Source of the DNA: CAYGFH01 sp964356315
GTDB taxonomy: Bacteria; Patescibacteriota; Microgenomatia; UBA10105; UBA927
NCBI GenBank assembly: GCA_964356315.1
Contig: CAYHHA010000009.1
Location: 1-52,366 of the forward strand
Direction of reading: 5' to 3'
Length of the DNA stretch: 52,366 nucleotides
The notes under the pieces are model-generated. The model saw only the letters and a list, made by a program, of their open reading frames with translations, was not told the origin of the DNA and ran no database searches. Shown here piece after piece: positions 1-6,271 of this stretch (position 1 is its first letter; each line of letters begins with the position of its first letter). Made by a program: the position numbers and the translations under genes.

Positions 1-55
1 ACTAAGCCACTAAGCCACTAAGCCACTAAGCCACTAAGCCACTAAGCCACTAAGC
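1..55. repeat. 8-bp tandem repeat at the window edge
   Basis: Just under seven perfect copies of an 8-base unit (ACTAAGCC) run from the first base and stop four bases before the GT4 stop codon. The array may continue to the left of the window. The unit is 8 bases, unlike the 7-base units elsewhere. No unique spacers are present, so it is not a CRISPR array. Confidence 0.95.
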
Positions 56-57
56 TC

Positions 58-1197
58 TTATTTTCCCCCCACCCTCTCCAACACCTCTAGCGTCTGCTTT
101 GCGGCCTTCTCCCAAGAAAACCGAGTCAGTTGAGAAAGCCCATGTTTAATGCGATATTTTCCCTGCATCAAATTTCTTTGACGAACAGCGGTCAAAAGCC
201 CATCACAAATACTTTCCGAACTATTTGGATCCACATACACCCCAGCTTTTCCTGCTATCTCAGGGAGACTGGAGACATTACTGATGACGACTGGACAACT
301 ATTTGCCATAGCCTCCAAGACCGGTAATCCAAACCCTTCATACAAACTTGGAAGCGCAAAACACAGCGCATTTTTATAAAAAACGGGCAATTCATGGTCG
401 GGTACAAAATCCAAAAACTTCACTGTGTCTGTTACTCCAAATTTTTCTGCCGCTTTTAATATGTCCTCAAATAGCCATCCCTTTTTCCCGATAATCACCA
501 AATCTATTTCTCCGAATTTTTGTTTATTTTTTTTCAGAAACAGGGAAAACGCCTCTATCAACCGCTCGTAATTTTTTCTCGGCTGAATCGTCCCCACAGA
601 CAAAATATAGTGTTTTTGGATACCATATTTCTTTATGAGAGCGCTAGCTGTAGGTGAATCAGAAATCTGTTGAGACATAGATAGTCCTGGATACGTCACA
701 GAGACATCAGATGTCCTCTTGCCGTACTTTTGAATTATATCATTTTTACTGTACTGACTTATGGTAAAGACATGAGTAGCATGCTCGACAGAATATTTTG
801 TCCATTTTGTTAGCTGGAGGAGATCTTTCCTTCGAAAAAGCTCCGGAAAATAGAGATACGAAAGATCCATCACGGACATAACTCGAGGGATTTGGATAAA
901 TCGCGGAATATAATGCGTCGGAGAAAAAACTACATCAGCTTTTGGAGAATCTACACTCAGCGCAAACGGCAATCCTATCCACGTCCATAATTTCGAAGGA
1001 CCTCTCACTTCGTAGACCCAATTGAGAGTTTCTTTCGGCATGTCTGAAACGGGACTACTAGGTAAATACACTCGCACTTTTATATCTGGCCGTGCTTGAA
1101 GTAGTGCATGCATCAAAACAAGGATCTGAAAGGCATACCTTCCGATTCCGACTCGGTTTTTTACATTTGCTTCATAGCCATCTATAGCGATAATCAT
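58..1197 (-). CDS. GT4 family glycosyltransferase
   Basis: A 379-residue, full-length GT-B fold glycosyltransferase of family GT4, probably cytoplasmic or membrane-associated, adding a sugar from a nucleotide donor to a growing lipid-linked glycan. The C-terminal nucleotide-sugar domain begins near residue 200 (VGTIQPRKNYERLIEAF). The donor-binding stretch YEGFGLPVLEA lies near residues 286-296 and carries the typical E-x7-E arrangement. No signal peptide or transmembrane helix is seen. Its start overlaps the stop of the upstream truncated GT4 by four bases (ATGA), so the two are translationally coupled. Sugar specificity cannot be read from the sequence. Confidence 0.92.
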   Translation of the reverse strand: MIIAIDGYEANVKNRVGIGRYAFQILVLMHALLQARPDIKVRVYLPSSPVSDMPKETLNWVYEVRGPSKLWTWIGLPFALSVDSPKADVVFSPTHYIPRFIQIPRVMSVMDLSYLYFPELFRRKDLLQLTKWTKYSVEHATHVFTISQYSKNDIIQKYGKRTSDVSVTYPGLSMSQQISDSPTASALIKKYGIQKHYILSVGTIQPRKNYERLIEAFSLFLKKNKQKFGEIDLVIIGKKGWLFEDILKAAEKFGVTDTVKFLDFVPDHELPVFYKNALCFALPSLYEGFGLPVLEAMANSCPVVISNVSSLPEIAGKAGVYVDPNSSESICDGLLTAVRQRNLMQGKYRIKHGLSQLTRFSWEKAAKQTLEVLERVGGK

Positions 1198-1745
1198 AGT
1201 GTTAGAGAGAATCCCGGATACACAATTTCCAATTTATTCTCTGAAATCCCGAGCATGTCGATACAATCTTTTTTTGTCGCAGCGCTATCGCATAAAAAAA
1301 TATCACATTCTTTTTTCGCCCATTTCAATCGTCTCTTTTGTACATCGAGAATTTTTTGATGAAAACTCTCAGGAAATCGCATGATCGTCAAATCATGAAT
1401 CGTCGTGATTCCTTTGGCAGATACTAATGGAGGTTGTGTCCAATCACTACTCCAAAATACATCGACCTCGCCTATAAACCATTCCACCGGGAAAATATGC
1501 AGAGTATTCCAAAGCCAGTCAAGCAGCGTAGGTGGAATAGGAAACACGCTTAGCGTGACCGATTTTTTATTGGGAATAGAGGCATAAAAAGTATCAAACA
1601 CTTGTCGCTTCCGAAGAGAGGCACCAAACAACACATACTCGTGATTCGGATTTTCTTGGATCATGGCTCGTACCATTTCACGAACATATTTTCCCACCCC
1701 TGTCCCCTCATGCACAATCTGACTTATGTCTATACCTATTTTCAT
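1194..1745 (-). pseudogene. Truncated GT4 glycosyltransferase, N-terminal domain only
   Basis: This 183-residue reading frame starts like a normal GT4 enzyme (MKIGIDISQIVHEGTGVGKY) and aligns by eye with the N-terminal half of the neighbour at 58-1197. It ends just after the YPG element (residues 176-178) that marks the linker between the two Rossmann domains. The donor-binding C-terminal domain is absent, where family members are about 350-400 residues. The stop overlaps the start of the next GT4 by ATGA, so no remnant of the missing half lies between them. It is probably inactive alone. A role as a separate acceptor-binding subunit is possible but speculative. Confidence 0.75.
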
Positions 1746-2548
1746 ATTTTTGGTAAAAAATTTCGCTTCGAGACCACTGAACGTTTCAGTTCTTTTTCGA
1801 GTTCTTTCCTCGCATTTCCAGCGACGTTTCCTCCTCTTGTAGCATCTCGTTTTAACTTTGACACACCTTTAGAATTCTCCTGACGATGAATTTCCGTTGT
1901 TGATCTCTCTCCGAGCATGGTAAAAATGAGCTCAAAATCATCCATATGATCTCGCAGATTCTGGCGTTTTAGACCTTTTAATTTTTTGTACTGACTCGGT
2001 GTAACCCCAAATGTTGCCTTTGAAATTTCGGCTGTTAGGATTTCATAGTCCACCTGTTCGTTCGCACCTCGATTTTTCCACTCGTCTGTCAATTCTTCGC
2101 GAATCGCAATTCCTCTCATTCGCTTTTCTATCCAATCGTCACTATACCCCTTAAGTTTGTATAACATTCTCGTTCGCTTTGTCGCTAGCTCTGGATCCTC
2201 TATCTCCTGTACTCGCTCATACCCAACTTTTGCCAGCCACCGTTTAAACGGTTCAACTTTCGGAGACGGAATTGTTTGAATAATTCGAAAAATCGTTTCT
2301 GTGTTAGCACAGTCGGTAAGATACTTTTTCCCATCTGAAGAAGGCAATTTCAGTTGTCCGATTTTTTCGGACAACTGAGTAAACCCTTCTTTGATAAGCT
2401 TTGTTTTGAGATCATTCCAGTACTTCCGAGGTCGATCCGTTCCAATTAACGATTCAATGATATCTATGACAGAAAACCACCACTCTCCCCCGTGCAAAAT
2501 TTTTCGAATTTGTTTACCTTTGAAGATTGAAATTTTTGCATCTATCAT
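1742..2548 (-). CDS. BRO-N domain protein (phage antirepressor/DinD-like)
   Basis: A 268-residue soluble protein. The first ~110 residues match the BRO-N style of phage antirepressors (GEWWFSVIDIIESLIGTDRPRKYW, then KLPSSDGKKYLTDCANTETIFRIIQTIPSPKVEPFKRWLA, quoted in parts). The C-terminal part (GGNVAGNARKELE) is basic and resembles DinD-type tails. The family usually binds DNA or modulates repressors, and is common in phages and in CPR genomes. It has no evident link to polysaccharide synthesis and overlaps the truncated GT4 start by four bases. With the adjacent Fic gene it looks like accessory cargo. The exact function is unknown. Confidence 0.8.
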   Translation of the reverse strand: MIDAKISIFKGKQIRKILHGGEWWFSVIDIIESLIGTDRPRKYWNDLKTKLIKEGFTQLSEKIGQLKLPSSDGKKYLTDCANTETIFRIIQTIPSPKVEPFKRWLAKVGYERVQEIEDPELATKRTRMLYKLKGYSDDWIEKRMRGIAIREELTDEWKNRGANEQVDYEILTAEISKATFGVTPSQYKKLKGLKRQNLRDHMDDFELIFTMLGERSTTEIHRQENSKGVSKLKRDATRGGNVAGNARKELEKELKRSVVSKRNFLPKI

Positions 2549-2612
2549 ACGCGAGTAACCCCTAGAACCATTATACCGTAGTTATAAATCTGAGGGAAAT
2601 TTCTCTTTGATA

Positions 2613-2703
2613 GTGGATGAATGCTGGATATTAGATCTTGGATCATGGATCATGGATCATGGATTAAACGATAATAATCCAAAATCAACGATCTAAAACC
2701 TAA
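2613..2703. repeat. Inverted heptad repeat element between bro and fic
   Basis: The left arm (2613-2675) is made of GGAT-centred heptamers, including three perfect GGATCAT units near 2640-2670. After about 11 bases the right arm (2687-2703) starts with ATCC and AATC units. GGAT can pair with ATCC, so a G-rich 5' arm faces a C-rich 3' arm. The element fills most of the gap between the BRO-N start and the Fic stop. Confidence 0.8.
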
Positions 2704-2713
2704 CAGTCCTCAC

Positions 2714-3703
2714 TCATTTCAACGTATAACTTACACCACGTGTGGAGCCCATTTTTTGTATCAAACCAGCTGCAATTAGCTGTGTGATGTCGTAATGGAG
2801 CGTTCGCTTTGGGACAGCCCGGAACCGCCTTGCGAGAAAATCAAACGTAACAACCTTATGGTCGTTGATTATTCTCATAATCTCAGCGCGTCGTGGCAAC
2901 AGATGAGCATACGGATCTGCTTCTTGTGGAGAAAAGACCATCTTCATGGAAGCTGTCGCCTGATCGACAAGCGCATTGAGAAAAAACTCTACAAACAGAG
3001 TGACATCTTGCCTATCTCGTCCTAATGCATAGTAATAGTCATCTCTATGTGATTCCAGATATTCTTCAAACGGCACTATGCCACCAAACGAAAACCTATG
3101 CTTTTGAAGCAGTAGCGCTGATACAAGCCTTCCGACACGACCATTACCATCAGTAAACGGGTGAATTTTTTCAAACCAGATGTGTGCGAAGGCGGCAATA
3201 ACGGGGGCGGAATCCTTGGAGGAAGCGATATATTCACACAGTTGCTCTAGCAACGACCCAATCGACTGCGGCGAAGGTGTTATATAGACGGCAATACCCG
3301 CCTGATTAAAAATCGCCGAGCTTTCTGTTCGAAAATACCCTGCGTCCGCGGATATATGGTTCATCGCGATAGCATGAAGCTGTTTAATCGTATCCAATCC
3401 AAACGGACTTCCCACAATTGAAGGCAAAATCTCATAGGCTTGTACGAGATTTGACACTTCAAGAATCTGGATATCATGACTGTTTGATTCGTCACGTATA
3501 GAATCAGTAAGCTCTGAAATGTCAAGTGAATTTCCCTCGATTTTCGCACTAGAAAGTGAGCTCTTTAAGAGTGTTTTACGCTGTAGCACAACTTCTAAAT
3601 CTTTCGGAATTGGATGAAGAGAATAACTTGTTCGCAAAACATCTAAATCATATAGCAGCTTCTTCGTTTGTTCATTTTCACTGTAGATCGGCGGGAATTT
3701 CAT
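2714..3703 (-). CDS. Fic family protein, class II (N-terminal inhibitory motif)
   Basis: A 329-residue Fic/DOC protein that would transfer AMP (or a related group) to hydroxyl side chains of target proteins. The catalytic motif HPFTDGNGRVGR is complete at residues 181-192. An inhibitory helix motif of the (S/T)xxxE(G/N) type is visible at S52-A-K-I-E56-G57, which places it in class II, autoinhibited by its own N-terminal helix. The C-terminal ~50 residues (RRAEIMRIINDHKVVTFDFL onward) look like a winged helix, so the protein may also bind DNA. The start is supported by AAGGTG five bases upstream of ATG. A five-copy 10-bp repeat lies directly upstream. No antitoxin gene adjoins it. Confidence 0.93.
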   Translation of the reverse strand: MKFPPIYSENEQTKKLLYDLDVLRTSYSLHPIPKDLEVVLQRKTLLKSSLSSAKIEGNSLDISELTDSIRDESNSHDIQILEVSNLVQAYEILPSIVGSPFGLDTIKQLHAIAMNHISADAGYFRTESSAIFNQAGIAVYITPSPQSIGSLLEQLCEYIASSKDSAPVIAAFAHIWFEKIHPFTDGNGRVGRLVSALLLQKHRFSFGGIVPFEEYLESHRDDYYYALGRDRQDVTLFVEFFLNALVDQATASMKMVFSPQEADPYAHLLPRRAEIMRIINDHKVVTFDFLARRFRAVPKRTLHYDITQLIAAGLIQKMGSTRGVSYTLK

Positions 3704-3707
3704 AATT

Positions 3708-3713
3708 TCACCT
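3708..3713 (-). promoter_or_regulatory. Ribosome binding site of fic
   Basis: Read on the minus strand, AAGGTG lies five bases before the ATG at 3703. It is one of the few clear Shine-Dalgarno sites in the window and fixes the Fic start. Confidence 0.6.
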
Positions 3714-3720
3714 TACACAA

Positions 3721-3770
3721 TATTGCATAATATTGCAAGATGTTGCAAGATATTGCAAGATACTGCAAGA
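3721..3770. repeat. Five 10-bp direct repeats upstream of fic
   Basis: Five consecutive 10-base units of the form TRYTGCAAGA (the first ends in TAA) end 18 bases before the Fic start. The 10-base period puts each copy on the same face of the helix. This suggests an operator for cooperative binding, perhaps by the Fic winged-helix domain itself. The spacing is seen directly; the regulatory role is inferred. Confidence 0.8.
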
Positions 3771-3781
3771 ATCATTGAGTA

Positions 3782-3888
3782 TGGATCAAAGATATTGGAT
3801 GTATGATTTTGGATTTTAGATTTCTTCAATATTCTTCATCGATCATCAAATATCCACGATCTGAGATCTAAGATCCACCATCCACAAC
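3782..3888. repeat. Inverted heptad repeat element (GGAT/ATCC type)
   Basis: The left arm (3782-3820) contains TTGGAT units; the right arm (3841-3888) contains GATC and ATCC units, with a short AT-rich core between. Units are degenerate but keep roughly 7-base spacing. It lies in the 316-base gene-free stretch 3704-4019, which otherwise holds only other repeats. Confidence 0.65.
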
Positions 3889-4026
3889 CCGCATCCCGTA
3901 ACCCGTAACCCGTAACTAGGAACTAGGAACTAGGAACTAGGAACTAGGAACTAGGAACTAGCTTTATTATCAAGACTCCAGTCTCTAGTCTCTAGTCTCT
4001 AACCTCTAACCTCTAACCTCTAAACT
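3889..4026. repeat. Stacked heptamer arrays ending inside galE
   Basis: Three heptamer arrays follow one another: CCCGTAA (about 3893-3913), CTAGGAA in about six or seven copies (3914-3961), then, after a 17-base core, GTCTCTA and CCTCTAA units (about 3979-4026). The last two form another G-arm/C-arm pair. The final array runs over the galE stop codon (4020-4022), so the last residues of GalE are encoded at the edge of the repeat. Confidence 0.88.
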
Positions 4027-5003
4027 CTGTATCCCTCCGGATGTTTCTCATGCCACGCCCACGCAGTCTGAATTATGGCTTCTGGAGTTGTATATTTGGG
4101 CTCCCAGCCGAGGACTGATTTCGCTTTAGCGTTATTTGCATAGATCGCATCAGGATCACCCCAACGACGTTTATCGTATAAAATATTCATCGTTTTTCCT
4201 GTGACCTTTTCTACGGCTTTCAGTATTTCAAGATTTGAATACCCCTTGCCTACACCCAAATTTACGGTAAGTGACTCTGATGTTTTTTTGATTGTCTCTG
4301 CCGCCTTCAAATGAGCTTCTGCTAGATCTAACACATGAATATAATCCCTAACACAGGTCCCATCGGGAGTATTATAGTCTTTCCCAAACACAGTGAAGAG
4401 TTTACCCTGAGAGCTTGCTCGAAGGGCGACAGGGATTATATGCGTTTCGACTCCATGTGCCTCTCCGAGAGTTCCGTCTGGTAGCGCTCCACAGGCGTTA
4501 AAATAGCGTAATTTTGCATGCTGTATCCCATGAATTTTTTCGTACCAGTCTAGGATTTCCTCAAAATTTCTCTTTGAAGCACCATACACGGAAGCAGGAG
4601 CAATTGGTGATTCCTCGGTAACTGGTAAATTTTTTGGGAACCCGTACACAGCACACGTTGATGAAAATATTATTGTTTTACAACTCACTGCCCTCATCGC
4701 CTCCAGAAGATTTAACCCTCCGTCGATATTATTATGGTAATACTCAAAGGGCTTTTGCATTGATTCCCCTGCCAGAGCAAGTGCCGCAAAATGGATGACG
4801 GCATCAAATGAATCACTCTGTAACGCAGTTTCAATATCTTTTGGATTTCGCAAATCCCCTTTGATTAATTTGGTATCCCCTATCGCTTCGATATGGCCAT
4901 TTTCCATATTGTCGAAAATCACTGTTTCATGCCCTTTGGATTTCAAAAGCCAATTTGTAACAGACCCAATATATCCTGCTCCACCGGTAATTAAAAACTT
5001 CAT
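4020..5003 (-). CDS. galE: UDP-glucose 4-epimerase
   Basis: A 327-residue extended SDR that interconverts UDP-glucose and UDP-galactose (or their N-acetyl forms) in the cytoplasm with bound NAD. The nucleotide-binding motif GGAGYIG is at residues 7-13. The catalytic set is present, with SST near 114-116 and Y140-x3-K144. The family signature PDGTCVRDYIHVLDLAEAH follows near residue 213. Length fits GalE (about 330). The start is supported by AGGAG seven bases upstream and by an ATGA overlap with the small membrane protein gene before it. The stop lies in a heptamer repeat array. Confidence 0.95.
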   Translation of the reverse strand: MKFLITGGAGYIGSVTNWLLKSKGHETVIFDNMENGHIEAIGDTKLIKGDLRNPKDIETALQSDSFDAVIHFAALALAGESMQKPFEYYHNNIDGGLNLLEAMRAVSCKTIIFSSTCAVYGFPKNLPVTEESPIAPASVYGASKRNFEEILDWYEKIHGIQHAKLRYFNACGALPDGTLGEAHGVETHIIPVALRASSQGKLFTVFGKDYNTPDGTCVRDYIHVLDLAEAHLKAAETIKKTSESLTVNLGVGKGYSNLEILKAVEKVTGKTMNILYDKRRWGDPDAIYANNAKAKSVLGWEPKYTTPEAIIQTAWAWHEKHPEGYRV

Positions 5004-5221
5004 ATGCTTCTCCTTTGTTTAAATAGTTGGGTACAAATATAGGCGAAAAAAAATGCGGCCGCGTACCAGGTTAACCGCTCAGCGGTAAAAAATATCCATT
5101 TAGAAAACAGTGGAATGGCAATTACGAGACTTCCCAAGCCTGCATATACAAAATACATTGGCCTTCTGACAAGGATTAGCAAAATCAGCACAACAAAAAA
5201 TCCAACATCCTGTAGTTTCAT
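5000..5221 (-). CDS. Small two-helix membrane protein of unknown function
   Basis: A 73-residue protein starting MKLQDVGFFVVLILLILVRR. Two hydrophobic segments (about residues 7-20 and 26-40) and perhaps a third weaker one (about 48-62) suggest an inner-membrane protein. I do not recognise the family. A start 45 bases further upstream is possible, but it would translate a palindromic repeat element and is unlikely. The stop overlaps galE by ATGA, suggesting co-translation with galE. Confidence 0.6.
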   Translation of the reverse strand: MKLQDVGFFVVLILLILVRRPMYFVYAGLGSLVIAIPLFSKWIFFTAERLTWYAAAFFFAYICTQLFKQRRSI

Positions 5222-5228
5222 TTTATTC

Positions 5229-5272
5229 TTTGTCATTGCGAGTCTCGCCAAAGGCGGACGTGGCAATCTTTA
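5229..5272. repeat. Palindromic interspersed element (GTCATTGCGAG type)
   Basis: The stretch begins GTCATTGCGAG and ends GTGGCAATC. ATTGC/GCAAT form the outer pair and CGCC/GGCG an inner pair, giving a hairpin. Related hairpin sequences near 36475-36497 and 52245-52265 suggest a dispersed REP- or MITE-like family. Elements of this look are widespread in bacterial genomes. Confidence 0.6.
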
Positions 5273-5280
5273 TAGTACCT

Positions 5281-5322
5281 CATCCCATACCCCTTACTAC
5301 TCACTACATACTACATACTCTT
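5281..5322. repeat. TTACTAC-type heptamer array at the 3' end of the decarboxylase gene
   Basis: Heptamers of the TTACTAC/ATACTAC kind run from about 5292 to 5319 and cross the stop codon (5311-5313) of the upstream SDR gene, so its last residues lie in the repeat. Only one arm is seen. Confidence 0.7.
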
Positions 5323-6255
5323 ATAGTATTCAATCGTCTTCTCCAACCCTTCTTCCAAAGAAACCATCGGTTCCCAGTCAAGCAACTTTTTTGCTTTGGA
5401 AATATCTGGTTTTCTCTTTAACGGGTCATCTATGGGTAGTGGTTTTGATATTATTTCCGATTTTGATCCGGTCATTTTCTGTATTTTTTCCGCGATTTCT
5501 CGCATCGTGTATTCTGTCGGGTTACCTAGATTTATTACTTCTCCCTTTGTCTTGTCGCTAGTCATTGCAGACAATAGTCCAGTGACCATATCACTCACGA
5601 AGCAGAAAGATCTCGTTTGGAGCCCATTCCCATAGATCGTAATCGGGTCATTTTTTATTGCCTGGTTTATGAAGTTTGAAATCACCCGGCCATCGTCTAC
5701 CCGCATGTTTGGTCCATATGTGTTAAATATCCGCACGATTCTAGCATCTACCCCATGCTTTCTCACATACATCATAGTCAGCATTTCACCGAACCGTTTG
5801 GCTTCATCATAACAGGCACGAACCCCGTTGGGATTTACGTTTCCCCAATAGGTTTCCTTTTGTGGATGCTCCAAGGGATCACCGTACACTTCAGACGTTG
5901 AAGTGAAGAGAAATTTTGCTTTATATGTTTTTGCTACGCGTAGTAAATTTCTGGTACCCACAGAATTTGTGAGTGCCGTTTCCTCATCATATTTCTGATA
6001 GTCAGGAACAGACGCCGGGGATGCGAGATGGAATATATAGTCGATTTGTTGAAATACAGGAATTTCCTTTGTCACATCCCAACGAACAAAGGTAAAATTT
6101 GGATTTTTCTTACACTCGATAAGATTTGATTCAACACCAGTTATGAGATTATCCAAACATATAACTTGATACCCCTTCGCAAGAAGCGCTTCACATAAGT
6201 GAGATCCAATAAATCCCGCCCCACCAGAAACTAAACATACATTTTTGCTATTCAT
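5311..6255 (-). CDS. UDP-glucuronate decarboxylase (UDP-xylose synthase)
   Basis: A 314-residue extended SDR that oxidises and decarboxylates UDP-glucuronate to UDP-xylose. GGAGFIG (11-17) binds NAD. The decarboxylase signature is nearly complete: TSTSEVYGDP at 118-127, then HPQKETYWGNVNP and the catalytic Y149-D-E-A-K153. That pattern distinguishes UXS from plain 4-epimerases. HLASPASVPDY replaces the more usual HLACPASP-type stretch. Length is typical for bacterial UXS. It lies upstream of galE and the small membrane protein in the same orientation, separated by a repeat-filled gap. UDP-xylose would feed glycosyltransferases of this locus. Confidence 0.88.
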   Translation of the reverse strand: MNSKNVCLVSGGAGFIGSHLCEALLAKGYQVICLDNLITGVESNLIECKKNPNFTFVRWDVTKEIPVFQQIDYIFHLASPASVPDYQKYDEETALTNSVGTRNLLRVAKTYKAKFLFTSTSEVYGDPLEHPQKETYWGNVNPNGVRACYDEAKRFGEMLTMMYVRKHGVDARIVRIFNTYGPNMRVDDGRVISNFINQAIKNDPITIYGNGLQTRSFCFVSDMVTGLLSAMTSDKTKGEVINLGNPTEYTMREIAEKIQKMTGSKSEIISKPLPIDDPLKRKPDISKAKKLLDWEPMVSLEEGLEKTIEYYKSM

Positions 6256-6271
6256 ATATAAATTAATTCTA

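Noticed and set aside
1..55. Possible CRISPR array at the left edge
   Set aside because: The units are 8 bases with no spacers, and no cas genes are nearby. It is a plain tandem repeat.
5222..5266. A 15-residue N-terminal extension of the small membrane protein
   Set aside because: It would be read from the palindromic element, and a normal start follows at 5221.
5115..5561. A 148-residue plus-strand reading frame
   Set aside because: It runs antisense to the UXS gene and the small membrane protein, is rich in Ser and Leu, and has no family features.
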